From Bacteroidota bacterium (GTDB lineage Bacteria > Bacteroidota > Bacteroidia > Flavobacteriales > Flavobacteriaceae), in assembly GCA_024280145.1 (NCBI GenBank), contig JAJRQR010000187.1, positions 1 to 47,682 on the forward strand: DNA of 47,682 nt, given 5' to 3'. Positions 36,539 to 45,221 of this stretch are shown piece by piece. The position numbers and the translations under genes were made by a program. The notes beneath the pieces are model-generated. The model searched no databases. It worked only from the letters and a program-made list of their open reading frames with translations, and was not told the origin of the DNA. Numbering within the stretch: the stretch's first letter is position 1; every line of letters begins with the position of its first letter.

Positions 36539-37660
36539 ATGAAGACGAAAATCATTTCTCTTTTTACACTTATTTTTATTGTTATAGTCACTTCTTCGTT
36601 TATTCTCAACAATAACAATACCGAAAACCAATTTATTGTTGTTTTAGATGCAGGACATGGAGGCCACGATCCAGGAAATATGGGGAATGGTTATAAGGAA
36701 AAAGATATTGCTTTAAAAATTGTTCTTAAAATTGGTAAAATACTAGAAAAACAACCCAATATAAAAGTATTGTACACTCGTAAAACAGATGTGTTTATAA
36801 AGCTTTGGGAAAGAGCGCCAGTAGCCAATAAAGCAGATGCCGACTTGTTTGTTTCTATACATTGCAACGCACACTCTAGCCAAGCTCATGGCACCGAAAC
36901 ATTTGTATTAGGACTACATAAAAATCAAGCAAATTTTGAAATCGCCAAGAAAGAAAACGAAGTGATTTTTTTAGAAGAAGATTATAAAGAAAACTATGCA
37001 GGATTCGATCCTAGTTCGCCAGAATCTTTAATAGGAATGACTTTAATGCAGGAAGAATATCTAGATCAAAGTATTTTGTTGGCAAGTTTAATTCAGAATA
37101 ATTTTACCAATAACCTAAAACGAACCAACCGAAGTGTTAAACAAGCAGGTTTTATGGTGCTTTACAAAAGTTATATGCCGAGTGTTTTAGTTGAAACAGG
37201 ATTTTTAACCTATAAAAAAGAGGGCGCTTACCTTAATTCCGCAAAGGGGCAGGAAGAAATGGCAAGAGAGATTGCCAACGGAATCCTTTCTTATAAAAGT
37301 AGTCTGTCTTTAGCAACAAACGATTCTCAAAATCCTGTAATCACGCAAGAAGAAATTGATGAAGCTATTGAATCAGTAGAAGAAAAGATTTATAAAGGCT
37401 ATACATTTAAGGTTCAATTAGCAGCTTCAAGTAAAAAACTAAATCCAAAACCTTATAATTTTAAGGGACTCACTGATGTTATAAGAAATAAAGAAGGGAA
37501 ACTTTATAAATATTATTATGGAGAGACATCCGATTATAATAAAATTCAACTAATGAAAAAGTTTGCTAAAGAAAAGGGCTATGACTCTTGTTATATTGTC
37601 GCTTTTAAGGAGGGTAAAAAGTTAAAACTTTCAGAGGTTTTAAATTCTGAAGACAAATAA
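36539..37660 (+). CDS. N-acetylmuramoyl-L-alanine amidase (Amidase_3)
   Basis: A 373-residue zinc amidase that removes stem peptides from peptidoglycan during division. A signal/anchor segment (KIISLFTLIFIVIVTSSFIL) precedes the Amidase_3 domain: VVLDAGHGGHDPGN (first zinc His), KEKDIALKIVLKIG, SIHCNAHSS (second His), and VLVETGFLTYKKE with the catalytic Glu. A C-terminal region (about 290-360, YKGYTFKVQLAASSKKLNPKPYNFKGL...YYYGETSDYNKIQLMKKFAKEKGYDSCYIVAF) resembles a SPOR domain that binds denuded glycan at the septum. It is followed 55 bases later by the MlaD-type gene. The frame is intact. Confidence 0.92.
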   Translation: MKTKIISLFTLIFIVIVTSSFILNNNNTENQFIVVLDAGHGGHDPGNMGNGYKEKDIALKIVLKIGKILEKQPNIKVLYTRKTDVFIKLWERAPVANKADADLFVSIHCNAHSSQAHGTETFVLGLHKNQANFEIAKKENEVIFLEEDYKENYAGFDPSSPESLIGMTLMQEEYLDQSILLASLIQNNFTNNLKRTNRSVKQAGFMVLYKSYMPSVLVETGFLTYKKEGAYLNSAKGQEEMAREIANGILSYKSSLSLATNDSQNPVITQEEIDEAIESVEEKIYKGYTFKVQLAASSKKLNPKPYNFKGLTDVIRNKEGKLYKYYYGETSDYNKIQLMKKFAKEKGYDSCYIVAFKEGKKLKLSEVLNSEDK

Positions 37661-37661
37661 G

Positions 37662-37690
37662 TTGAAATCACCATTTTATTTATAAATTTG
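37662..37690 (+). promoter_or_regulatory. Candidate promoter of the mlaD-type gene
   Basis: TTG at 37662-37664, an 18-base spacer and TAAATTTG at 37683-37690 match the Bacteroidota pattern, 25 bases before the TTG start at 37716. It sits between the amidase stop and the gene. Confidence 0.5.
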
Positions 37691-37715
37691 TTACTAATCA
37701 AAAATTCTAATTTCA

Positions 37716-38666
37716 TTGAAAATATCTAAAGAAGTTAAAACAGGAATGCTAGCCTTATTTGCCATTTTTATGGTTATTTATGGCTACAGTTTTTTAAAAG
37801 GCTCTAATATGTTTTCTAGTGATAGAACCTTTTATGTTTCCTATGATAATGTTGCAGGACTAGCAGTTTCAGCTCCTGTTACGATTAATGGTTATACAAT
37901 TGGGCAAGTTAAAAACATATCTTTTCAGGACGAAACAGGAAGGTTATTAGTAACTTTTTTATTAAATAAAGATTTTGATTTTTCTCAAAAAAGTATCGTT
38001 CGTATTTATAGCACCAGTTTTATTGGTGGAAATGCTTTGGCTATTATCCCCATAATTGATAAAGAAAATATCGCAAAAAGCGGGGATACACTTCAAGGTG
38101 AAATTGAAAAAGGAATGTTAGAGACTATTTCAAAAACATTAAAACCTTTAGAAAAAGGGATGCACAATACTCTTTCGGGTTTAGATACATTAATGTTAAA
38201 TTTTAATACTATTTTAAATGATTCTACAAAAAGAGATCTAATTGAAGCTATTGCAAGTTTAAACAAGACGATGAAATCTTTTGAAGGAATATCATCTGAA
38301 TTAAATTCATTATTAAAAGAAAATACTCCAAAATTAGACAGCACATTTACCTATCTTGAAACAACAACAGCAAACCTAGCTAGTTTTACAGATTCACTTT
38401 CTCAGATTAATGTCAAAGCAATGGCAACTAATTTAGAAGAAACTTTAGCCAGTTTTGATGCAATTATGAGTAAAATTGAAAATGGAGAGGGTAGCATCGG
38501 AAAATTAGTGAATGACGAACAATTATATACCAACCTAGAAAATGCTTCAAAGGAATTAGAAGAGTTGCTTCGTGATTTAAAAGAACATCCAAAACGATAT
38601 GTAAATATTTCTGTCTTCGGAAAAAAAGAAAAGCCGTACCAACCTACGGAAGAACCAAAAAACTAA
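37716..38666 (+). CDS. MlaD/MCE-domain lipid-transport subunit
   Basis: A 316-residue periplasmic-facing protein of the MCE family, the substrate-binding ring of phospholipid transporters (Mla-type). A short cytoplasmic start and one membrane helix (KTGMLALFAIFMVIYGYSFLKG, about 8-29) are followed by the MCE domain (FYVSYDNVAGLAVSAPVTINGYTIGQVKNISF...FIGGNALAIIPI, about 40-125). A helical coiled region ends with EHPKRYVNISVFGKKEK, a conserved tail in this family. The start is TTG; no in-frame ATG fits. The ATPase and permease partners are not in this window. It is three bases before the Fe-S oxidoreductase gene. Confidence 0.9.
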   Translation: MKISKEVKTGMLALFAIFMVIYGYSFLKGSNMFSSDRTFYVSYDNVAGLAVSAPVTINGYTIGQVKNISFQDETGRLLVTFLLNKDFDFSQKSIVRIYSTSFIGGNALAIIPIIDKENIAKSGDTLQGEIEKGMLETISKTLKPLEKGMHNTLSGLDTLMLNFNTILNDSTKRDLIEAIASLNKTMKSFEGISSELNSLLKENTPKLDSTFTYLETTTANLASFTDSLSQINVKAMATNLEETLASFDAIMSKIENGEGSIGKLVNDEQLYTNLENASKELEELLRDLKEHPKRYVNISVFGKKEKPYQPTEEPKN

Positions 38667-38669
38667 ACC

Positions 38670-39968
38670 ATGGAATACATTCCTAATATTTTATTTTTAA
38701 TTTTATTAATTGCAGGAGCTGGATTTTTTATTAGAAATAGTAAAAAAATTATCCGAAATATTAAGATTGGTCATAAAGTTAATGCTTCAGATCACAAAAA
38801 GGAGCGTTGGAATAATGTAATTAGAATTGCATTAGGGCAATCCAAAATGGTAGCACGACCACTAGCAGGAATCCTTCATATTATTGTATATGTAGGTTTT
38901 ATAATTATTAATATAGAAGTGCTAGAAATCATTATTGATGGACTCTTCGGAACACATCGTATATTCTCTGGACTTGGTAGTATATATGGTTTCTTAATTG
39001 CTTCTTTTGAAATATTAGCAGTTCTGGTATTGGTTTCTGTAAGTATTTTTTGGTTGCGAAGAATGGTCAAACGTATTCCTAGATTTTGGTCTAAAGAAAT
39101 GACCAAATGGCCAAAAAACGATGCCTTGTATATTCTGTATTTTGAAATGGTGTTAATGTCACTTTTCTTATTAATGAATGCGACAGATACTCATTTTCAA
39201 AATATGGGTTCAGGAAATATTATCAGTCAATTTATAGCTCCATTGTTTTCTAGTTTAGGTGAAGGAACCCTTCATTTAATAGAGCGTTCTGCTTGGTGGA
39301 TTCATATTATCGGAATTTTTATATTCCTAAACTATTTATACTATTCTAAACATTTACATATTCTATTGGCATTTCCTAATGTATATTATGGAAGTGTGGA
39401 AGCTAAAGGAAAATTCAAAAATTTAGAATCGGTTACCAACGAAGTAAAATTAATGATGGATCCTAATGTAGATCCCTTTGCAGCTCCACCAGAAGGGGCT
39501 GAAGTTCCCGCGAAATTTGGAGCTAGCGATGTGCTGGATTTAAACAGAACTCAATTATTAAACGCTTATACATGTACCGAATGTGGACGTTGTACGAGCA
39601 ATTGTCCGGCCAATCAAACTGGCAAAAAATTATCACCTCGTAAAATTATGATGGACACCAGAGATCGTCTGGAAGAAATTGGTAAAAACATTAATGCAAA
39701 CGGTGAGTTTAAACCAGATAACAAACAATTATTAGATGATTATATAACTAGAGAAGAACTTTGGGCTTGTACTACTTGTAATGCTTGTGTAGAGGCTTGT
39801 CCAGTGAGTATTGATCCGCTTTCTATTATTATGGATATGCGTCAGTATTTGGTTATGGAACAATCTGCAGCTCCCAATGAGCTTAATATATCGATGACAA
39901 ATATTGAAAATAATGGTGCGCCTTGGCCTTATAACCAGATGGATAGGCTGAACTGGAAAGATGAATAG
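38670..39968 (+). CDS. Membrane 4Fe-4S oxidoreductase subunit (HdrD/GlpC-like, N-terminal half)
   Basis: A 432-residue protein with about five to six N-terminal membrane helices (residues 5-240; DsrM/NarI-like, likely quinone or haem contact). Its ferredoxin-type domain has two classic 4Fe-4S clusters: Cys302, 305, 308, 312 in CTECGRCTSNCP and Cys367, 370, 373, 377 in CTTCNACVEACP. It probably passes electrons between the membrane pool and the partner CCG protein encoded at 40906. The donor is not known. The start ATG is three bases after the MlaD-type stop, so co-transcription is likely. The HAD-type and DUF2147 genes lie between this gene and its partner. Confidence 0.9.
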   Translation: MEYIPNILFLILLIAGAGFFIRNSKKIIRNIKIGHKVNASDHKKERWNNVIRIALGQSKMVARPLAGILHIIVYVGFIIINIEVLEIIIDGLFGTHRIFSGLGSIYGFLIASFEILAVLVLVSVSIFWLRRMVKRIPRFWSKEMTKWPKNDALYILYFEMVLMSLFLLMNATDTHFQNMGSGNIISQFIAPLFSSLGEGTLHLIERSAWWIHIIGIFIFLNYLYYSKHLHILLAFPNVYYGSVEAKGKFKNLESVTNEVKLMMDPNVDPFAAPPEGAEVPAKFGASDVLDLNRTQLLNAYTCTECGRCTSNCPANQTGKKLSPRKIMMDTRDRLEEIGKNINANGEFKPDNKQLLDDYITREELWACTTCNACVEACPVSIDPLSIIMDMRQYLVMEQSAAPNELNISMTNIENNGAPWPYNQMDRLNWKDE

Positions 39969-40040
39969 TATATTTATTAATACTCGTTCGTTTAATAATA
40001 AAAAGCAATAAAATACCCCTGTCTAATCAGGAAGTTAGTT

Positions 40041-40475
40041 ATGAAAAAAGAAGAAATAGAAAAACTATTACACGATAAGGTTGAAGGAGGAGAACATATA
40101 AGTCCAATTCTGCCAGGGGAAATTAAAAATTATCTGATAGATATTGACGGTACAATTGGAGATGACATTCCTAATGAAGAGCCCGAGCGAATGCTAACTG
40201 CAGAGGTTTATCCAGATGCGCTAAAGACGCTAAACAAATGGTATGACGAAGGGCATATTATCTGTTTCTTTACAGCAAGAACCGAAGAACATAGAGAATA
40301 CACAGAAATTTGGTTGAAAAAACATGGTTTTAAATACCATACCATGCTAATGGGGAAACCACGTGGAGGAAACTACCATTGGATTGATAATCATTTAGTG
40401 AAAGCAACACAATATAAAGGAAAATTTACAGATTTGGTTGACAAGAAGGTAACCATTCAAGTTTTTGATGATTAA
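40041..40475 (+). CDS. HAD-superfamily phosphatase-like protein
   Basis: A 144-residue protein with the HAD motif I DIDGTIGDD (nucleophile Asp34, Asp36), motif II around ICFFTARTEEH, and late residues RGGNYHWIDNHLV resembling motif III/IV. No cap domain is large enough to bind a big substrate, so a small soluble phosphate ester or sugar phosphate is plausible. Related flavobacterial proteins are often mislabelled phosphoheptose isomerase. It lies 72 bases after the Fe-S gene and eight before the DUF2147 gene on the same strand. The substrate is not identified. Confidence 0.8.
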   Translation: MKKEEIEKLLHDKVEGGEHISPILPGEIKNYLIDIDGTIGDDIPNEEPERMLTAEVYPDALKTLNKWYDEGHIICFFTARTEEHREYTEIWLKKHGFKYHTMLMGKPRGGNYHWIDNHLVKATQYKGKFTDLVDKKVTIQVFDD

Positions 40476-40483
40476 TTAACCTT

Positions 40484-40903
40484 ATGAAAAAAGTATTTTT
40501 TGTAGTTTTTTTCATTTTAAGTATTGTTGTAAACGCTCAGCCTATTGTGGGTGAATGGGAAACTTACGATGATAAAACAGGTGATAAATTATCGGTAGTT
40601 GAAATTTATAAAACAGGAAATAAATATTTTGGGAAAATCACACACTTATATAAGGATCCCTTAGATAGTGTTTGTGAGAAATGTGAAGGGAAAAATAAAA
40701 ACAAACCAGTTGTTGGTTTGTTGATTTTAGAAAATTTAGAAGAAGATGATGATGAGTATAATGGAGGAACTATTTTAGATCCTGATAATGGTGAATATTA
40801 TAAATGTTACATTGAACTTGTCAACGAAAATAAATTAAAGTTAAGAGGCTATATTGGAATTTCATTACTTGGAAGAACTCAATATTGGCATAGAAAGAAA
40901 TAA
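40484..40903 (+). CDS. DUF2147 secreted protein
   Basis: A 139-residue exported protein: signal MKKVFFVVFFILSIVVNAQ, then a small beta-barrel-type domain of DUF2147 (PIVGEWETYDDKTGDKLSVVEIYKTGNKYFGKITHLYK...GLLILENLEEDDDEYNGGTILDPDNGEYYKCYIEL...LKLRGYIGISLLGRTQYWHRK). A Cys-x-x-Cys (CEKC) lies mid-domain, perhaps a structural or metal site. The family is widespread and of unknown function. It follows the HAD gene by eight bases and precedes the CCG Fe-S gene by two, so these are one transcript. Confidence 0.88.
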   Translation: MKKVFFVVFFILSIVVNAQPIVGEWETYDDKTGDKLSVVEIYKTGNKYFGKITHLYKDPLDSVCEKCEGKNKNKPVVGLLILENLEEDDDEYNGGTILDPDNGEYYKCYIELVNENKLKLRGYIGISLLGRTQYWHRKK

Positions 40904-40905
40904 AA

Positions 40906-41697
40906 ATGAGCGATACAATTAAAGTACCTACAATGGCAGAATTTCTTGCCCAAGGAAAACAACCCGAAGTATTATTTTGGGTAGGATGTGCAGGAAGTTT
41001 TGACGATAGAGCAAAGAAAATTACCAAGGCTTTTGTAAAAATTCTAAATAAAGCAAATATTGATTTTGCTGTTTTAGGAACCGAAGAAAGCTGTTCTGGA
41101 GATCCTGCAAAACGTGCTGGAAACGAATTTTTATTCCAGATGCAAGCGATGATGAATATCCAAGTATTGGATGGCTATGAAATTAAAAAAATTGTAACTA
41201 CTTGTCCGCATTGCTTTAATACCTTAAAAAATGAATATCCCGAATTAGGAGGAAATTATGAAGTAATGCACCATACTCAATTTTTAAAAGACCTTTTAAA
41301 CGAAGGACGACTAAAAGTGGAAGGTGGAAGATATAAAGGAAAACGAATTACATTCCACGATCCTTGTTATTTAGGAAGAGCCAACAACGAATATGAAGCT
41401 CTACGTGATCTACTAAGAAAATTAGAAGTAGAGTTGATTGAAATGAATCGTTGTAAGTCTAACGGACTTTGTTGTGGGGCTGGAGGAGCGCAAATGTGTA
41501 AAGATGCTGAACCTGGAGATAAAGAAATTTTCGTTGAACGCACAGAAGAAGCGATTGAAGTACAACCTTCAATTATAGCAACAGGCTGTCCGTTTTGTAA
41601 TACGATGATGACTGATGGCGTAAAAGTAAAGGAAAAAGAAGACGATGTACAAGTGTTGGATATTGCTGAAATGATTGCTAATGCGGATGATTTATAA
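40906..41697 (+). CDS. CCG-domain heterodisulfide-reductase-like Fe-S protein
   Basis: A 263-residue cytoplasmic partner of the membrane Fe-S subunit. Two CCG-type half-sites, the binding mode for the unusual 4Fe-4S cluster of HdrB/GlpC/LutA proteins, are seen. The first uses Cys63 (ESCSGD) and TTCPHC at 100 and 103. The second has CCGAGGAQMC with Cys189-Cys190, and CPFC at Cys228/231. It likely completes an electron-transfer module for an oxidoreductase such as lactate or glycolate oxidation (inference from family). It is two bases after the DUF2147 gene and is followed by a bidirectional terminator. Confidence 0.9.
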   Translation: MSDTIKVPTMAEFLAQGKQPEVLFWVGCAGSFDDRAKKITKAFVKILNKANIDFAVLGTEESCSGDPAKRAGNEFLFQMQAMMNIQVLDGYEIKKIVTTCPHCFNTLKNEYPELGGNYEVMHHTQFLKDLLNEGRLKVEGGRYKGKRITFHDPCYLGRANNEYEALRDLLRKLEVELIEMNRCKSNGLCCGAGGAQMCKDAEPGDKEIFVERTEEAIEVQPSIIATGCPFCNTMMTDGVKVKEKEDDVQVLDIAEMIANADDL

Positions 41698-41731
41698 TAT
41701 TTAGATAATCAAATTCAAATCTATTAAAATA

Positions 41732-41755
41732 AAAAGGGGCAATTAAGCCCCTTTT
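41732..41755. terminator. Bidirectional terminator between Fe-S gene and M16 gene
   Basis: Arms AAAAGGGGC (41732-41740) and GCCCCTTTT (41747-41755) with a six-base AATTAA loop form a GC-rich stem, A-rich on the left and T-rich on the right. It ends the rightward Fe-S operon and the leftward M16 gene. Confidence 0.85.
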
Positions 41756-41785
41756 ATAATTTATACTAATTTAGGAAAGTGTCTT

Positions 41786-44497
41786 TTATTTAAAGTCACC
41801 AGCATTTACAACAGTCCATTCGTTAAAAGCTTTTAGGTATTTTTTAATAGCTTTATTAACATCATTTACAGATAGTTTTTTAATTTTTTCTTCAAAACTT
41901 TTCTGATATTCTAGTGTTCTATGATAATAAATATTATTATTTATTAATGATGAAAGTTCTCCGTCTTTAGCTCTAGAAACCGTTTGTCCTTGAACCCATC
42001 CATTAATTGCGTTATCTAATTCTTCTTGTGTAATTCCTTCCTTTATTAGTAAGTCAATTTCTTCTGTAAACCCAAGTTGAACCTTATCGTAATTGGCTGG
42101 AGCGTAAATTGCATAAACAAAGAAGGAAGAATTTTTATCTTCTTTATCTCCATCTACATTAAAACTAGCACCAACACCATAACTTACTCCATCTTTCTGA
42201 CGTAATCGGTCTGCCAATCTTGAATTTAAAAACCCACCTCCTAAAATAGAAGCAGCAATTCGTATGGCAGGATAGTCATCATCTGTTTCACACATTTCAA
42301 TTGCTAATGTTCCAAATGTTGTTGCGTTTTTCTTATCTGGCGTAATAATATCTTCTTTTACAGCTTTGTTTGGTTGATGAGGTTCTTTAATTTCACTATA
42401 CTTATTATTGCTTTTGAAATCGCCAAATTCATCTTAAATAAATTGCTTTACTTCAGCACTATTAAATGTTCCCATTGCTACTAATGAGCTTCTTCCCAAA
42501 CCATAAAAGTCATTATAAAACTTAGCAATATCTTCTATAGTAACACTTTTAATCGCTTCAACTTCCTCTTCTAATGTCATTGCATAAAGAGGGTGACCTT
42601 TTGAAAAATTATTGTTAATTAAACTAAGACGCTTCGAAGCTAAAAATTGCGGTTCTGTTGTGCTTTGCTCAAGTCCTGCCAATCTTTGTGTTTTAATTTT
42701 TTCTAATTCAGCTTCATCAAATTTAGGATGTTTAATCATTTCAGCCATTAATTGTAAAGTAGGCATTAAATTTTCTTTAGTTGAATTTACAGATGTGTAC
42801 AGATTTCCATTTCTAGCATAAAAAGATACAGAAGATTTTAATTTACTTAATTCATCTTCAATCTGTTGTCTGTTTTTTGATGTTGTACCTTTATTAAGCA
42901 TTGCAGATGTAAACGCAGGAGTAAATCCTTTGTTTGAAAGAGTTTTTACATCTCCATTCCTTAAATTAAAACTAATCGAAACTGTTTCTCCACGATTATT
43001 TTTTTCAATCATGCCATATTCTACACCGTTTGATAATGCGCCTTGATCTAATCTTTTTGTAATATTATCATAGCTAACATCAAACGCTTCACCTGCATCA
43101 AAACCTTTGTTACCTTTATAGTTTGAAACTAATTCTTGTAAGTTTGTGGTGTGATCAATACGAACTCTTTTTGGTTCTTTAGTAGGAATAAATCGACCTA
43201 TAGTTCGGTTGGTTGGTATGATGTATTTTTCTAATGCTTTGTTAACATTTTCTAGCGTCATATTTTCTATTCTATCTCTTTGGATAAACGCTAGTCGCCA
43301 ATCTCCAGCACCAATAAATTCACTCATATATGTTCCTAAGTAAGAGGAGGTCCTACTAATTTGATCTATTTGTTTGAGCAAATTAGCTTTCGCTCTATCT
43401 AGTTCTTCTTGAGTAATTGGTTCTAAGTTATCAAGGGTGTTTCTAAGGATTTCTTCAACTTCATCTGGGTCTTTACTAGAAGGTACATCTATATTCATAT
43501 AGACAAATCCAGGTTCTTTGGTGAAAGGCATAAACGACCATAATGAAGAAGCTTTTTGGCTATCAATTAGCTTTTTATATAAACGACCAGAAGGAGTATC
43601 TGTTAACACTTGTTCTATAATACTTAGACTTGCATAATCTTCATGCGATCCAGCAGGAGTATGGTATAACGCAGAAACAACATTTAAATCGCCAACTCTA
43701 CTAACAGTTACCCTTTTTTCTCCGTCTTGAGCTGGTTCTTCAGTGTAGGATTGAGAAATAGATACGTTTGGGTTTTCTAGTTTTGCGTATTTTTCTTCAA
43801 TAAGTTTTAAAATTTCTTCTTTATTAAACTTTCCTGTAACCATTAATACTGCATTATCAGGACGATAAAATTTATGATAAAATGCTTTTAAGTTTTCAAT
43901 AGGAACGCGTTCAATATCAGATCTATTTCCGATGGTTGAATTTCCGTAATTATGCCAAAGATAAGCTGCATCAATAACCTTCTGCATTAATACGCCAGTT
44001 GGATTATTTTCGCCACTTTCAAATTCATTTCTAACAACACTAAATTCACTTTCTAAATCTTCTTTAGCAATAAATGAATTTAACATTCTATCAGCCTCTA
44101 GATCCAAAGCCCATTCTAGATTTTCTGAAGTGGCATTAAAAGTTTCAAAATAATTTGTTCTATCATACCATGTTGTACCGTTGGGTCTTGCTCCGTGGGT
44201 GGTTAATTCTTTTGGAATATCCTTATGATTAGGGGTTCCTTTAAACACCATATGCTCTAGGAGGTGAGCCATCCCTTTTTCTCCGTAACCTTCATGTCTT
44301 GAACCCACTAGATAGGTTATATTTACAGTAATTGTTTGTGATGAATTATCTGGAAAGAGTAATACTTTAAGTCCGTTTTTTAATTGATACTCAGTAATAC
44401 CTTCAACTTGAGCGGTTTGTTTAAGCTGCGCCCAAGAGTTTGAAACTAAAAATACAAATAGAAGTAGTGTTAGTTTGGATAGAAATTGCTTTTTCAT
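41786..44497 (-). pseudogene. M16 zinc metallopeptidase, split by an in-frame TAA
   Basis: A two-domain insulinase-family (M16) peptidase, exported by MKKQFLSKLTLLLFVFLVSNSWAQ. The first domain has the zinc motif HLLEH (His78, Glu81, His82) and the third ligand-type Glu158 (RNEFE), spaced as in the family. The second half is the inactive-type partner domain, with a later SYGVGASFN resembling the R/Y substrate motif. The frame stops at a TAA (42434-42436) after AEVKQFI, then continues unchanged with DEFGDFKSNNKYSEIKEPHQPN to a normal end at 41786. Total is about 903 residues. If real, the stop would remove the last quarter of the chain, containing the R/Y motif that M16 enzymes need. Its substrate is unknown. 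Confidence 0.9.
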
Positions 44498-44581
44498 TTT
44501 ATATATGGTTATTAGTTAATAAAGGATGATTACTTATAGTCTATTACGATACTTAAAAGATGTTAACTGTAATCTAAAATT

Positions 44582-44613
44582 TTGAATTTATAATATTCAT
44601 TATAGTATCTTTG
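44582..44613 (+). promoter_or_regulatory. Promoter of the 44716 gene
   Basis: TTG at 44582-44584, a 21-base spacer and TATCTTTG at 44606-44613 exactly match the Bacteroidota promoter pattern. The leader to 44716 is about 95 bases and A+T-rich, with no hairpin that I trust. Confidence 0.6.
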
Positions 44614-44715
44614 TGATTCTACAAACTATACTCAAAAAATAAAAATACTAATTATTATTTATTGTATAATTATTTTAAGGGAAGTTTTAACATATTAATT
44701 AAATATATTAGTTAA

Positions 44716-45201
44716 ATGATACGATTTTTTAAAGATTTACCAGACGATTCAAGAGTTTGGATATACCAATCAAACAGAAAGCTTAGTGATGAAGAGGTAA
44801 GTCAAATTAAAGAAAAAGTAATCGACTTTTTAAAAGAATGGACGGCTCACGGTCAAGATTTAGAAGCGGGTTATGAAATTAAATACAATCGTTTTATTGT
44901 ATTTGGATTAAACCAAGAAAATGCTTCTGCTTCAGGTTGCAGTATTGATGCTTCTGTTTATTTTATTCAGAAATTAGAAACAGAATTCGGTATCGATTTA
45001 TTAGATAAAATGAATGTTACTTTCTATAACGGTGAATTTATTGCTCATAAAACGCTTTCAGATTTCAGAAAAATGGCAAAAGCTAAATCTGTTTCAAAAA
45101 ATACCGTAGTGTTTAATAATCTGGTGAATACAAAAATAGATTACCTTGAAAATTGGGAAGTGCCTGCAAAAGACAGTTGGCACAATAGATTTTTAGCATA
45201 G
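44716..45201 (+). CDS. Conserved flavobacterial protein, often labelled ABC transporter ATPase
   Basis: A 161-residue protein that I recognise as a conserved small flavobacterial family: FKDLPDDSRVWIYQSNRKLSDEEVSQIKEKVIDFLKEWTAHGQDLEAGYEIKYNRFIVFGLN, then ASASGCSIDASVYFIQKLETEFGIDLLDKMNVTFYNGEFIAHKTLSDFRKMAKAKSVSKNTVVFNNLVNT, and WEVPAKDSWHNRF at the end. Databases often call it an ABC transporter ATPase, but there is no Walker A or B motif here, so that name is not supported. The function is unknown. It has its own promoter and stands 20 bases before the GH3 fusion gene, with which it may be co-transcribed. Confidence 0.85.
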   Translation: MIRFFKDLPDDSRVWIYQSNRKLSDEEVSQIKEKVIDFLKEWTAHGQDLEAGYEIKYNRFIVFGLNQENASASGCSIDASVYFIQKLETEFGIDLLDKMNVTFYNGEFIAHKTLSDFRKMAKAKSVSKNTVVFNNLVNTKIDYLENWEVPAKDSWHNRFLA

Positions 45202-45221
45202 TTATTGATATCTTTCGGTAT

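Noticed and set aside
2376-42436. TAA or TAG reassigned to an amino acid
   Set aside because: Many intact genes in the window end at TAA or TAG at the expected C-terminus, so a general recoding of either codon is not possible.
44716-45201. ABC transporter ATPase function
   Set aside because: The family is often given this name, but the sequence has no Walker A, Walker B or signature motif.
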